A stretch of DNA of 41,003 nucleotides from Clostridia bacterium (GCA_900767415.1 CAAFYZ010000014.1:1-41003); one strand, 5' to 3'; counted from the stretch's first letter, positions 1-8,028 are shown. Translations and numbers: made by a program. Notes: a model not told the origin generated them from the sequence alone.

Positions 1-340
1 AGTATGAGTCGGTTAAATAGGCACGCTCTCGTGTTTCGCGCATGAATTTCCCTCAAAACGGGTCCCATCCCGTTTTGGTTTCCTGACGAAAACATCGGGA
101 AATTCGGAAACCTTTTATAGAAAGGGAAACAGAAGCGGCGCGAAAGTAAGAGTTTACTGAATAGGCACGCTTCCGTGTTTCGCGCATGAATTTCCCTCAA
201 AACGGGTCCCGTCCCGTTTTGGTTTCCTCTCGGAAACATCGGGAAATTCGGAAACCTTTTATAGAAAGGGAACGGAAGCGGCGCGAAAGTATGAGTCGGT
301 TAAATAGGCACGCTCTCGTGTTTCGCACATGAATTTCCCT
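1..340. repeat. Tandem ~144-bp repeat, about 2.4 copies
   Basis: Unit 1 is 1-144, unit 2 is 145-287 and a third partial copy runs 288-340, after which similarity stops just before the 378 gene. The array is cut by the window start and may continue upstream. Each complete unit has nested dyads. In unit 1, 44-52 (GAATTTCCC) pairs with 97-105, enclosing a 9-bp hairpin 54-62/69-77 (CAAAACGGG/CCCGTTTTG), and an alternative helix can form between 77-83 and 106-112. No convincing promoter, tRNA or coding frame is visible in the units. The function is unknown. Confidence 0.85.
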
Positions 341-377
341 GTATTTGCCGCGTTTGACACCAAATAAAGATTGAGAA

Positions 378-1052
378 ATGGGGCAGGAGATGAAAAAAGA
401 GATTTTAATACTGGCAGGTCCTTCCGCGGTAGGAAAATCGACGGTCGCCGAGCGCATACTGGCGAGCGGGGAGTTCTCGCTCGTCCGCTCTTTCACGACG
501 CGGGAGCGTCGGGGCGACGGGCACGACGGAGAATATTTTTACGTTACGGATGACACCTTTTCCCGCATGGCGGAGGAAGGGGCGTTCGTCGAGCAAAGCG
601 AGATTGCCGGGCACCGTTACGGCACCCCCCGCTCGGAGATCGGGCGCATCAAAGGGGAAGGGAAAAAGTCGCTTCTGATCCTTGACCAAAACGGCGTGCG
701 CTCTTTCCGTGAGAGCCGATATGCCGCCGTCACCTATGCGGTCTACCTGTACGGAGATCTCAACGTGATGGAAGAACGCCTGTATGCGCGTGAACTCTCA
801 GGTGCACCGAGCGTGGACGCACTTCTGCGTTTTACCGCGCGAAAAGAAGGGAACATCACGGAGTATCTTGCCGCACACACGCTCCCCTCTCTCTTCGATC
901 TCATCACCCCCTGCGATGACGCCGCGGCATGTGCCGAGCGGATTCTTCACGCCATGAAAGACGGCGAGGAGCAGAGCGAAGAAGAAAAACAAGCCGTCGT
1001 AAAAACTATGATCGCCACGGCAGAAGAGAAAAAGAACTATCGCGTACACTGA
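378..1052 (+). CDS. Guanylate kinase-like P-loop kinase
   Basis: A 224-residue protein of the guanylate kinase family, which phosphorylates GMP to GDP with ATP in the cytoplasm. The P-loop GPSAVGKST is at residues 14-22. It is followed by a GMP-binding-like segment RSFTTRERRGDGHDGEYFYVT, which matches the family TTR...DG..YFFV pattern. The C-terminal third is divergent and ends in a charged Glu/Lys-rich tail, so this may be a Gmk paralogue rather than the housekeeping enzyme. The start is ambiguous: ATG 378 has only a weak ribosome site, and ATG 390 has AGGAG immediately adjacent, too close to work. A strong terminator hairpin follows at 1102-1140. Family assignment is firm; substrate is inferred. 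Confidence 0.8.
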   Translation: MGQEMKKEILILAGPSAVGKSTVAERILASGEFSLVRSFTTRERRGDGHDGEYFYVTDDTFSRMAEEGAFVEQSEIAGHRYGTPRSEIGRIKGEGKKSLLILDQNGVRSFRESRYAAVTYAVYLYGDLNVMEERLYARELSGAPSVDALLRFTARKEGNITEYLAAHTLPSLFDLITPCDDAAACAERILHAMKDGEEQSEEEKQAVVKTMIATAEEKKNYRVH

Positions 1053-1101
1053 CGCAAAAACCGACAAGCAAAGCGCAATATGACAACTATTCTTTGCAAA
1101 T

Positions 1102-1140
1102 AAGCCAAAACCGCCGCTCATTGAGCGGCGATTTTGGCTT
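1102..1140. terminator. Bidirectional intrinsic terminator
   Basis: Long hairpin: AAGCCAAAA (1102-1110) pairs with TTTTGGCTT (1132-1140), and inside it CGCCGCTC pairs with GAGCGGCG. It lies between the convergent kinase gene (plus) and the glutaminase-like gene (minus) and can serve both. Confidence 0.7.
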
Positions 1141-1170
1141 TATGAAGGATTGTATCCTTTTGTCGATATG

Positions 1171-3099
1171 TCAGCGAAGGCGGAGTTTTCCGTCGTCGTC
1201 GAGCATCTTCATGAAGAGGCCGCCCTGTACGGAACGGTGGCGAAACCCGACCTCAAGCCCCGAGATCGTATCGTACCAGTCGGTCATGGGGACGCGGGAG
1301 GCGGAGTCGTTGTACGCGCGCCAAAGGGGCGAGATGAATTTTGCAAAGAGGGCGCGGCTGTCTGCCATAGCGGCGGTCCAGACGAGCCAGTCGGACTTGG
1401 TATAGTCCGCGCGGTTGTCGAGGGGGAGACCGTAGCGGTTCGCGTGGGAGATCAGCGTTTCAAGCTCCTCACGCACGAAGTCGGCGGGGAACAGCCCCGT
1501 CCCCCAGACCTTGTCCCATACCATATTGTATTTCATGGAGTAAGTGCCGGGACGGTCGAAGGCGAGACGGGTCGAGCCGTCACCGTTTGCGGCGCGGGTC
1601 ATAAAACTGTCTGCCTTTTCTTTTGCGAGCGTGCGGTATTTTTCCGCGGATTCGGTGTCGCCCAGCATATCGGCGAGAATCCCCATGCCGGCGATCCCGA
1701 GAATCGCTTTCAGCGCGAGGTTGCAGTTGTGTGCGAGGTGCCCTGCGAAGTCGTCGGTGCAGAGCTGATCTTCCGGGTCGTCGCCGTAACGGATCAGATA
1801 TTCCGCCCACATTTTCAGCGTGTCATAATGCGCCTTGGCAAAATCGGCGTTCTTTTCCGCGAGGGCAATGTTGGTCTCCATGATGATCATGTTGCCGCAT
1901 TCTTCGACCGGCATCTGAAAGCGGTCCTGCAGCGTCCCCGTTTTGCGATCCAGTCCGTAGACCTGCCCGTGCAGAAGGGGGAACTGCCCGACGTCGTGCG
2001 GGGCAAAATCGAAGGACCATGCGTCGCTCTTTGCATAACGATAGATCGGACGCAGCATTCCCTTGACCAGCTCGGGATTGTAGAGGAGGAACATCGGGAT
2101 CGAGGGATAGGAGACATCGACGGTCGCGGCACAGCCGTTGGAAAAACATTCTTTGGAGATCCAGAGGATTTTTCCGTCGGGATCGAGTGCGAGTTTATGC
2201 GCGGCGATGACCTGACGATAGGCAAGAGAGCAGATATCGGCATATTTTTCTCCGCCGGAAAGATACGCTTTCGCCGTCAGTGCGTCCGAAAACGCCTCGG
2301 CGGCTTCAAGACAGGCGGGATAGTCCTCTGCCGCTTCGGCGACGGCTTCTTCAATGGTCTTGCCGTCCTTGTTCCAGAGAGACTTGAGTTTTTCGCCGAA
2401 ATAATCGATGGAGAAGACATCGTCGTACGCGAAGAGGAAAAGACGCTCTTCGTTTTCGCGGACGGCACTCGTTACGCGGTAGGCGAGAGGGGCGCGCCAG
2501 AGTCCTTCCGGCTCTTTTTCCCACGTTGCCGCGCCGTCCTTGACCGCGCAGAGAAAATATCCCCAGTCGATGCGGATATCGTCGCCGCTTTCGGAGAGCG
2601 GATGCTGCACTTTGTTGCCCATTTTGATCGTCGACAGCCCGGGGATCACTGGAGAGGAGACGTCGACGCCGTCTGCGTCGAAAGAATGGTTTTTGCAAAG
2701 GGTCGTGTTGACGCGCAGGGACAGTCTGACGTCATGGGGACGGGCATCCTTGCTTTCGTAAGAGATACTCAGATAAGAGACTGGGCGGGAGAGGAGTGCG
2801 AGATCGTCGGGGAGCAGGGGTGTCATAAAACGGAGAGAAAGACGGATTCTTTCGTTTTCCATGGTGACGCGGGTATTCAGTGCGTCATAATCACGGTAGG
2901 TTTCCGTCATTTTCTTCATTTTGTTTTCATAACCGAGAAAAGACATGACCTCGCCGTCCACATTGACAAAGCCGAGGATTTCGTTTCTTGCTCCCGTCCA
3001 ATGGACGGTGGGGGTGAAGTTCAGAGCATCGCCGCAGGACCAGATCGAAAAATACGGGTCTACGGTAATCAGAGGAAGCGCGGGTGCGCGGAGTTTCAT
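1171..3099 (-). CDS. DUF4965/DUF1793 family protein (glutaminase A-like)
   Basis: A 642-residue protein resembling the DUF4964-DUF5127-DUF4965-DUF1793 family, often annotated as glutaminase A-like. The N-terminal LRAPALPLITVDPYFSIWS is the typical opening of the family, followed by a beta-rich region and an (alpha/alpha) toroid with ...NPELVKGMLRPIYRYA and DFAPHDVGQFPL. There is no signal peptide, so it probably acts in the cytoplasm. The biochemical activity of most members is unproven; a glycoside-hydrolase-like role is as likely as amidohydrolysis. The start at 3099 is chosen because AAGGAGA lies just upstream; an in-frame extension to 3192 has no ribosome site and would cover the promoter. 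It is transcribed alone from the promoter at 3137-3165. Confidence 0.8.
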   Translation of the reverse strand: MKLRAPALPLITVDPYFSIWSCGDALNFTPTVHWTGARNEILGFVNVDGEVMSFLGYENKMKKMTETYRDYDALNTRVTMENERIRLSLRFMTPLLPDDLALLSRPVSYLSISYESKDARPHDVRLSLRVNTTLCKNHSFDADGVDVSSPVIPGLSTIKMGNKVQHPLSESGDDIRIDWGYFLCAVKDGAATWEKEPEGLWRAPLAYRVTSAVRENEERLFLFAYDDVFSIDYFGEKLKSLWNKDGKTIEEAVAEAAEDYPACLEAAEAFSDALTAKAYLSGGEKYADICSLAYRQVIAAHKLALDPDGKILWISKECFSNGCAATVDVSYPSIPMFLLYNPELVKGMLRPIYRYAKSDAWSFDFAPHDVGQFPLLHGQVYGLDRKTGTLQDRFQMPVEECGNMIIMETNIALAEKNADFAKAHYDTLKMWAEYLIRYGDDPEDQLCTDDFAGHLAHNCNLALKAILGIAGMGILADMLGDTESAEKYRTLAKEKADSFMTRAANGDGSTRLAFDRPGTYSMKYNMVWDKVWGTGLFPADFVREELETLISHANRYGLPLDNRADYTKSDWLVWTAAMADSRALFAKFISPLWRAYNDSASRVPMTDWYDTISGLEVGFRHRSVQGGLFMKMLDDDGKLRLR

Positions 3100-3136
3100 G
3101 ACATATTCTCCTTTCGGATTTTTAATCTTCACCTTC

Positions 3137-3165
3137 ATTATATCATGGCATTGCGGAAGTTTCAA
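3137..3165 (-). promoter_or_regulatory. Promoter of the glutaminase-like gene
   Basis: TTGAAA (3160-3165), 17-bp spacer, TATAAT (3137-3142) on the minus strand. The -10 region (CCATGATATAATGAAG) is the same as that of the promoter at 34223-34251. Confidence 0.75.
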
Positions 3166-3217
3166 TGGCTTTTTCTTCTTTTTCCATGACATATCCTACT
3201 GTCCTTTTGCAACCGAT

Positions 3218-3251
3218 AAAAAAACGGAACGCCGCGGCGTTCCGTTTTTTT
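3218..3251 (-). terminator. Terminator of the Na/phosphate symporter gene
   Basis: Perfect 34-bp palindrome with AAAAAAA and TTTTTTT ends and a GC-rich centre, 20 bp after the symporter stop codon. It would also work on the plus strand. Confidence 0.85.
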
Positions 3252-3271
3252 GAGGATCGGTTCGGTAAAAA

Positions 3272-4942
3272 TCAGGCGTTCGCATCGCTCGTCACCGTTT
3301 CGACCTCTTCGTGCGACTGTCCGGAGACAGTGTGCGCGATGTAGGTCAGGTGGTCGCCGAGACGCTCGAGGTTGGAGACCATATTGATGAAGACACTGCT
3401 GCATTCCGGCTTGCATTCCCCGGCGTTGAGACGGGCGATGTGGCTGTCGATCAGCTGTTTGCGGAAGGCGTCGATGTCGTTTTCCGTGCGGTCGATCTCC
3501 GGCAAAAGGGAGGTGTCATGGGAGAGAATAATGCGCTTTGTCAGTGCATAGAGTGCTTCCACCCGCTTGACCATGGCGGAGATCTCCACTTTGACGTGCT
3601 CGGAGAATTCCAGATTGTCGCGCAGGGTGCGCTCGGTATATTTCGTAAAGTTGTCCGCAATCTCGGCAATTCTCATGATATCGCCGACGTTGCTGTGCAG
3701 GTCGGAAATGTCGCGTTCGACCGCCAGTTTGCTCTGTGCGGAAAGTTTGATCAGATAGTTGATGATGGCGCGGCTGATATTACCGGCGTCGCGGATCAGT
3801 TTCTGCGTCTCGGGGATCAGAGAGCGGTTGCGCTCTTCGAACGAGCGGTATCCCATGCGGAAGGCGTCCATCGCGGTATCGGCGAGCAGGGCGGTTTCCT
3901 TTTCGAGCTGAGAGATCGCAAGCGAGGTCGAGGAGAGCATACGTTCGTCGAGATAGGTGGTGGGACGGTCGGTTTTCTTATCCCGTATGATCAGCTTCGA
4001 GAGGGAGACGAAGACATTGCAGAAGGGAAGGAAGATGACGGTGCAGGTCAGATTGAAGAAGGTGTGGAACATCGCGATCTGCGTCGCGGGTGCCCCGGGG
4101 AACCACACGCGGAAGGTCGCGTCCATAAAGCCCGGCCATGCCGTAAGGAGAATAAAGAAGAGCATGGAACCGAAGGTGTTGAACATGAGGTGAATCAGAC
4201 CGGTACGCTTCGCGTTGGCACCTGCGCTCAGGGAAGACATCAGCGCGGTGACGCAGGAACCGATGTTCGTACCGAGAATGAAAAAGAGCAGTTCGTTTTG
4301 CCCCGTTCCGACCTGAAGTCCCGCGACCGACATCGCGATGATGATCGAGGTCGTCGCCGAGCTGGACTGTACCAGTGCGGTGAGGAAAATACCGAGAGCG
4401 AAGAGAAGCCACGGACTCGTCACATGAACGAACAGTTCCTGTATGGCGGCTTTGCTGTCGGTCATGGAGTCGGACATCAGAGAAAGACCGACAAAGATCA
4501 GACCGAGACCCGCGAGGATATAGCCCGTGGACTTCGACGTGTCGTTTTTACAGATCATCGTCATCAGAATACCGATAAAGATCAGCACCTGAATGTAGGT
4601 GGAGAAGGGAAATGCACTGAGCGCGGCGATCTGCGCGGTGATCGTGGTACCGATGTTCGCACCCATGATCATTGCCGTCGCCTGATAAAGGTTCATGATT
4701 CCGACGTTGACAAAACCGACGATCAGAACCGTCGTAACGCCCGAACTCTGAATCAGCGCGGTAGACGCCGCACCGATTCCCACGTTGACAAGACGCTTGT
4801 CTGCCGTGCGGGAAAAGAGACTTTTGATCTTCCCGGTGGCGAGCTGTTCGATGTTGGAGGTGAGGAGTTGTACGCCGACGAGAAAGACACCGGTGCCGGC
4901 AAGCAATTTGACAAGAAACAGTAGGATCTCCGCAAATGACAT
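3272..4942 (-). CDS. Na/Pi cotransporter family protein with PhoU-like C-terminus
   Basis: A 556-residue membrane protein of the NptA/YjbB type (Na/Pi cotransporter II-related), which moves inorganic phosphate with sodium across the membrane. The two inverted family repeats are visible: GVQLLTSNIEQLATGKIKSL with ALIQSSGVTTVL, and ALVQSSSATTSI further on; the QSS motifs are the family's core. After about 8-9 membrane segments (to about residue 330) there is a helical PhoU-like domain of about 200 residues. The start at 4942 follows AAGGAAA. The promoter (5079-5107) overlaps that of oadB. Family certain; direction of transport inferred. Confidence 0.88.
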   Translation of the reverse strand: MSFAEILLFLVKLLAGTGVFLVGVQLLTSNIEQLATGKIKSLFSRTADKRLVNVGIGAASTALIQSSGVTTVLIVGFVNVGIMNLYQATAMIMGANIGTTITAQIAALSAFPFSTYIQVLIFIGILMTMICKNDTSKSTGYILAGLGLIFVGLSLMSDSMTDSKAAIQELFVHVTSPWLLFALGIFLTALVQSSSATTSIIIAMSVAGLQVGTGQNELLFFILGTNIGSCVTALMSSLSAGANAKRTGLIHLMFNTFGSMLFFILLTAWPGFMDATFRVWFPGAPATQIAMFHTFFNLTCTVIFLPFCNVFVSLSKLIIRDKKTDRPTTYLDERMLSSTSLAISQLEKETALLADTAMDAFRMGYRSFEERNRSLIPETQKLIRDAGNISRAIINYLIKLSAQSKLAVERDISDLHSNVGDIMRIAEIADNFTKYTERTLRDNLEFSEHVKVEISAMVKRVEALYALTKRIILSHDTSLLPEIDRTENDIDAFRKQLIDSHIARLNAGECKPECSSVFINMVSNLERLGDHLTYIAHTVSGQSHEEVETVTSDANA

Positions 4943-5051
4943 AAATTCGTTTTTCCTTTTCGCTAAACAGATTCGGGTACGATCTATATAAAAATGTACG
5001 GTCGGGTACATGGTACGGTCGGAAAAAATTGCGTTTCGGATAAATTTTCTC

Positions 5052-5080
5052 TTGAAAAATCCGAAAATATGCAGTATAAT
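5052..5080 (+). promoter_or_regulatory. oadB promoter
   Basis: TTGAAA (5052-5057), 17-bp spacer, TATAAT (5075-5080); predicted start of transcription near 5087, giving a leader of about 120 nt before oadB. Its -10 shares two bases with the -10 of the divergent promoter. Confidence 0.75.
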
Positions 5081-5107
5081 TATAACATGTCCGCAGAGAA
5101 AATGCAA
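5079..5107 (-). promoter_or_regulatory. Na/Pi symporter promoter
   Basis: On the minus strand TTGCAT (5102-5107), 17-bp spacer, TATAAT (5079-5084). Predicted start near 5072, leader about 130 nt. It overlaps the oadB promoter, so the two probably cannot be occupied together. Confidence 0.65.
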
Positions 5108-5207
5108 CGCCTATTTGAAATTCGGTAAGATTTTTGTAAAAATACCGCAAAAAACAGGCAACAAGGCAGAAAAATGCGGCATTTCCACGAAAAAGAAAGG
5201 AAAAACG

Positions 5208-6335
5208 ATGGGAGAACTCTTTTCCAATGTGACGAATATCACCTGGCAACAGGTGGTAATGTGGGCAATCGGGGGAATATTGATTTACCTCGCAATCAAA
5301 AAAGACATGGAGCCGACGCTTCTGTTACCGATGGGATTCGGCGCCATACTGGTCAACCTGCCGCTCTCGGGCGCGGTGGATCAGGTCTATGACGGGGTGG
5401 TCGAACACGGCGTGATCGACGTCCTGTTCGGCGCCGGGATCGCCAACGAGCTGTTTCCTCTCCTGCTCTTTGTCGGCATCGGCGCGATGATCGACTTCGA
5501 GCCGCTTCTCTCCAATCCAAAACTGATGATTTTCGGGGCGGCGGCACAGTTCGGTATCTTCTTCACGCTGAGCATGGCGTCGCTGTTCGGCTTTGACCTG
5601 AAAGACGCCGCCTCCATCGCCATCATCGGTGCGGCGGACGGTCCGACCGCGATCTTCGTCGCGAACTTCTTCAAATCCAATTATATGGGCGCGATCATGG
5701 TGGCTGCCTATTCCTATATGGCTTTGGTGCCGATCGTACAGCCGCCGGTCATCAAACTTCTGACGACGAAGAACGAGCGGAAGATTCATATGCCGTATAC
5801 GCAGAAATCGGTGTCGAAGTTGACGAAGATTCTTTTCCCGATCGTAATTACCGCGATCACGGGCATTGTTTCTCCGCGGAGCGTGGCACTGATCGGCTTT
5901 CTGATGTTCGGCAATCTGATTCGGGAGTGCGGCGTGCTCGATTCGCTTTCCGAGACGGCACAGAAGGTGCTCTCGAACCTTGTGACGCTTTTCCTCGGTA
6001 TCACCATCGCGACAAAAATGCAGGCGGAGTATTTCCTGACCCCCGCGACGCTTCTGATTCTCGCGCTCGGTCTGGTCGCGTTCGTATTCGATACGGCGGG
6101 CGGCGTCCTCGTAGCGAAGTTTTTGAATCTCTTTTTGCCGGTAGGGAAGAAGATCAATCCCATGATTGGTGCCGCCGGTATCTCCGCGTTCCCGATGTCC
6201 GCACGCGTCGTGCATAAGATGGGACTGAAAGAGGATCCCGAGAACTTCCTTCTCATGCATTCGGTCGGTGTCAATGTCTCGGGGCAGATCGCATCGGTCA
6301 TTGCCGGCGGACTGATTCTGAATATGCTCGGTTAA
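5208..6335 (+). CDS. oadB: Sodium-translocating decarboxylase beta subunit
   Basis: A 375-residue integral membrane protein of the OadB/MmdB/GcdB family. This subunit decarboxylates the carboxybiotin carried by its partner and uses the energy to pump sodium out of the cell. About 9-10 hydrophobic segments are visible, with the family motif GAADGPTAIF (Asp at residue 144, equivalent to the essential membrane aspartate) and PLLLFVGIGAMIDF upstream of it. Length is normal. The start at 5208 is set by AGAAAGGAA; an upstream in-frame extension would run through the promoter. A very small OadG-like gene follows after 11 bp. No carboxyltransferase or biotin-carrier gene is in the window, so the alpha partner must be encoded elsewhere and the substrate (oxaloacetate, methylmalonyl-CoA or glutaconyl-CoA) is open. 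Confidence 0.92.
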   Translation: MGELFSNVTNITWQQVVMWAIGGILIYLAIKKDMEPTLLLPMGFGAILVNLPLSGAVDQVYDGVVEHGVIDVLFGAGIANELFPLLLFVGIGAMIDFEPLLSNPKLMIFGAAAQFGIFFTLSMASLFGFDLKDAASIAIIGAADGPTAIFVANFFKSNYMGAIMVAAYSYMALVPIVQPPVIKLLTTKNERKIHMPYTQKSVSKLTKILFPIVITAITGIVSPRSVALIGFLMFGNLIRECGVLDSLSETAQKVLSNLVTLFLGITIATKMQAEYFLTPATLLILALGLVAFVFDTAGGVLVAKFLNLFLPVGKKINPMIGAAGISAFPMSARVVHKMGLKEDPENFLLMHSVGVNVSGQIASVIAGGLILNMLG

Positions 6336-6346
6336 GGAGAAAAGAA

Positions 6347-6481
6347 ATGAAGATTGATTTTCAGGCGTTCGTAAACACACTTCCCGTTATGGGAAAAGGT
6401 ATGGCAGGCATCTTCATCGTAACGGCGGTGATTGTCCTCGCCATGGTGGCACTCAGAGAACTGACAAAGACAAAAAAGTAA
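6347..6481 (+). CDS. OadG-related small membrane subunit
   Basis: A 44-residue reading frame, 11 bp after oadB, with its own ribosome site (AAGGAGA, 6 nt before ATG). It has a short amphipathic N-terminus (MKIDFQAFVNTLPVMGKGMA), one clear transmembrane helix (GIFIVTAVIVLAMVALREL) and a basic end KTKK. The GMAGIFIVTAVIVL stretch resembles the membrane anchor of OadG/MmdD gamma-delta subunits, which assemble the decarboxylase complex. The soluble part of ordinary gamma subunits is missing. It ends just before the terminator at 6511-6540. Assignment rests on position plus the membrane segment. Confidence 0.8.
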   Translation: MKIDFQAFVNTLPVMGKGMAGIFIVTAVIVLAMVALRELTKTKK

Positions 6482-6510
6482 ACAATTCTTTTCAAAAGTA
6501 TATATAAAAA

Positions 6511-6540
6511 GTGCCACCGTATACAGCGGTGGCACTTTTT
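6511..6540. terminator. Bidirectional terminator
   Basis: GTGCCACCG (6511-6519) pairs with CGGTGGCAC (6527-6535), flanked by A5 on one side and T5 on the other; it separates the convergent oadB unit and the CorC-like gene. Confidence 0.9.
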
Positions 6541-6547
6541 ATATAGG

Positions 6548-7807
6548 TTAACCGACGGCTTCTTCGTCGCTTTCTTCTTTGACTTCCGGCAGGATTTTGA
6601 CCTCCACCTTCGATACGCGGTGACCTTCGGTTGCGATGACGCGGATGCTGATGTTCTCGTAGTCGAAGCCGTCGCCCTCTTCGGGGATCTGTCCGAGTTC
6701 TTCCATGATCCAGCCGCCGAGAGAGAGCGCGTCGGTCTCCGGGTGAATGTGAAACTGTTCACAGAAGTCGGACATATCCATAGAGCCGTCCACCGAGAAA
6801 GTGTCGTTGTCCACACGGCAGACCTCTTCGCTTTTTTCGTCGTGCTCGTCGAAGATCTCGCCGACGAGTTCTTCGAGGATATCTTCCATCGTGACGATTC
6901 CATAGGTGCCGCCGTATTCGTCCACCACGACGGCGATGTGCGATTTTTTGCGTTGCAGCTCGCGGAGGATCGTGTCGATTTTTTCGTGCCTCATAATGAA
7001 GATGGGCGGGGTCATGATCTCACGGAGCGGCTTTTGCGTGATGCCGTCCCCAGTATAAAAATCTTTCAGATGTATCACGCCGACGATATGATCGATGCTG
7101 TCTTCATATACAAGGATACGGGAAAATTTCGATTCGGTAAAGATTCGCGCGACCTCTTCTTTTGTGGCGTCGATCGGCACGGCTTCGAGATCCACGCGGT
7201 GCGTGAGAATATCTTCGGCGTCCCGCTCGGTAAATTCGATGGCATTGCGCAGAAGTTCGCCTTCGCTCTTGTCGATGCTGCCTCCCTGTTGGACTTCGTC
7301 AACCAGCATCAGCAGTTCTTCCTGCGACAGTTTGGTATCGGCGTCCGGCTTGAAAATGCGATTGACGAGCTTTTTCCATTGCGCGAAGAGGAAGTTCAGC
7401 GGCATGAAAAGATAGATCATGACATTGATGATGTTTGCGGAAAGCAGTGCGAATTTTTCGGGGGAGTTTTTCGCCACGCTTTTCGGCGTGATCTCACCGA
7501 AGATAAGGACGAGGACCGTGATTACTGCCGTCGAGACGGTCGCACCGATGTCACCGAGTGCCCCCACGAAAAGGATCGTACCGATCGACGCGAGCGCGAT
7601 GTTGACAATATTGTTTCCGATCAGGATCGTCGAGAGCAGACGGTCGTAATCGTCGGCGAGACGGCAGACGAGTGCCGCGGTAGCGTTTCCGTTTTCCGCC
7701 AGGGTTTTCATTTTTGTTTTGTTGAAGGTTGAGAAGGCGGTCTCCGTCGCGGAAAAGTATGCGGACATAAGAATAAGAACCGCCATGACGATGAGCTGGA
7801 TTGCCAT
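6548..7807 (-). CDS. CNNM/CorC-type transporter (DUF21, CBS pair, CorC_HlyC)
   Basis: A 419-residue hemolysin-C/CNNM family protein. The N-terminal DUF21 membrane domain (residues 1-about 190) opens with IVMAVLILMSAYFSATETAFSTFN, the characteristic S-A-x-E-x-A motif. A pair of CBS domains follows (ILTHRVDLEAVPID... and IMTPPIFI...VVVDEYGGTYGIVTMEDILEELVGEI), then a C-terminal CorC_HlyC domain. Relatives export or exchange magnesium or other divalent ions, with nucleotide/Mg sensing by the CBS pair. Start 7807 is set by CAGGAGTT. The gene has a roughly 190-nt leader with a possible peptide and terminator (7871-7960) and a consensus promoter (8000-8028), so attenuation is likely. Confidence 0.9.
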   Translation of the reverse strand: MAIQLIVMAVLILMSAYFSATETAFSTFNKTKMKTLAENGNATAALVCRLADDYDRLLSTILIGNNIVNIALASIGTILFVGALGDIGATVSTAVITVLVLIFGEITPKSVAKNSPEKFALLSANIINVMIYLFMPLNFLFAQWKKLVNRIFKPDADTKLSQEELLMLVDEVQQGGSIDKSEGELLRNAIEFTERDAEDILTHRVDLEAVPIDATKEEVARIFTESKFSRILVYEDSIDHIVGVIHLKDFYTGDGITQKPLREIMTPPIFIMRHEKIDTILRELQRKKSHIAVVVDEYGGTYGIVTMEDILEELVGEIFDEHDEKSEEVCRVDNDTFSVDGSMDMSDFCEQFHIHPETDALSLGGWIMEELGQIPEEGDGFDYENISIRVIATEGHRVSKVEVKILPEVKEESDEEAVG

Positions 7808-7860
7808 GGATAACTCCTGTTTGAATATAATTTTGATTGAGATACGGGCACCCCGTAAAA

Positions 7861-7906
7861 AAGCGCAAAAAGCATACCTGTTTTGAATCGCCAAAACAGA
7901 TATGCT
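7861..7906 (-). terminator. Attenuator-like terminator in the CorC-family leader
   Basis: On the minus strand a hairpin of AGCATA plus CTGTTTTG (7901-7906, 7892-7899) with CAAAACAG plus TATGCT (7878-7885, 7871-7876), one internal mismatch, followed by TTTTGCGCTTTTTT. It lies inside the transcript leader, 50 bp before the gene. Confidence 0.65.
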
Positions 7907-7960
7907 TTATCTTTTATCACATAAGTGCGGGTTCGCGGTATGACTGCCGTCGCCGTCCAT
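7907..7960 (-). CDS. Candidate 17-residue leader peptide
   Basis: Reading frame MDGDGSHTANPHLCDKR with GGAGGA 11 nt upstream of its ATG. Its TAA stop (7907-7909) abuts the first base of the attenuator hairpin, so a ribosome at the end of the frame would cover the hairpin. That arrangement is typical of leader-peptide attenuation. The acidic start resembles, only loosely, peptides of magnesium-transporter leaders. The SD spacing is somewhat long and the frame is short, so translation is inferred. Confidence 0.4.
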   Translation of the reverse strand: MDGDGSHTANPHLCDKR

Positions 7961-7999
7961 GCTGGATTCTGTCCTCCGAAAAGAATTGATACATGATTT

Positions 8000-8028
8000 A
8001 TTATACAACGGTTTTCACGATTCGTCAA
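8000..8028 (-). promoter_or_regulatory. Promoter of the CorC-family leader and gene
   Basis: TTGACG (8023-8028), 17-bp spacer, TATAAT (8000-8005) on the minus strand; predicted start near 7994. Confidence 0.8.

Noticed and set aside
197..496. 99-codon minus-strand frame over the tandem repeats
   Set aside because: It runs through repeat units and the start of the kinase gene, has no ribosome site and no recognisable content.
1150..3189. Long open frame (679 codons) on the plus strand
   Set aside because: Antisense shadow of the glutaminase-like gene, which has promoter, ribosome site and recognisable family motifs. The same applies to 3311-4924 plus and 12889-14490 plus.
7807..7994. M-box, yybP-ykoY or NiCo riboswitch before the CorC-family gene
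   Set aside because: None of the conserved sequence blocks I know for these classes is present; only the leader frame and terminator can be supported.
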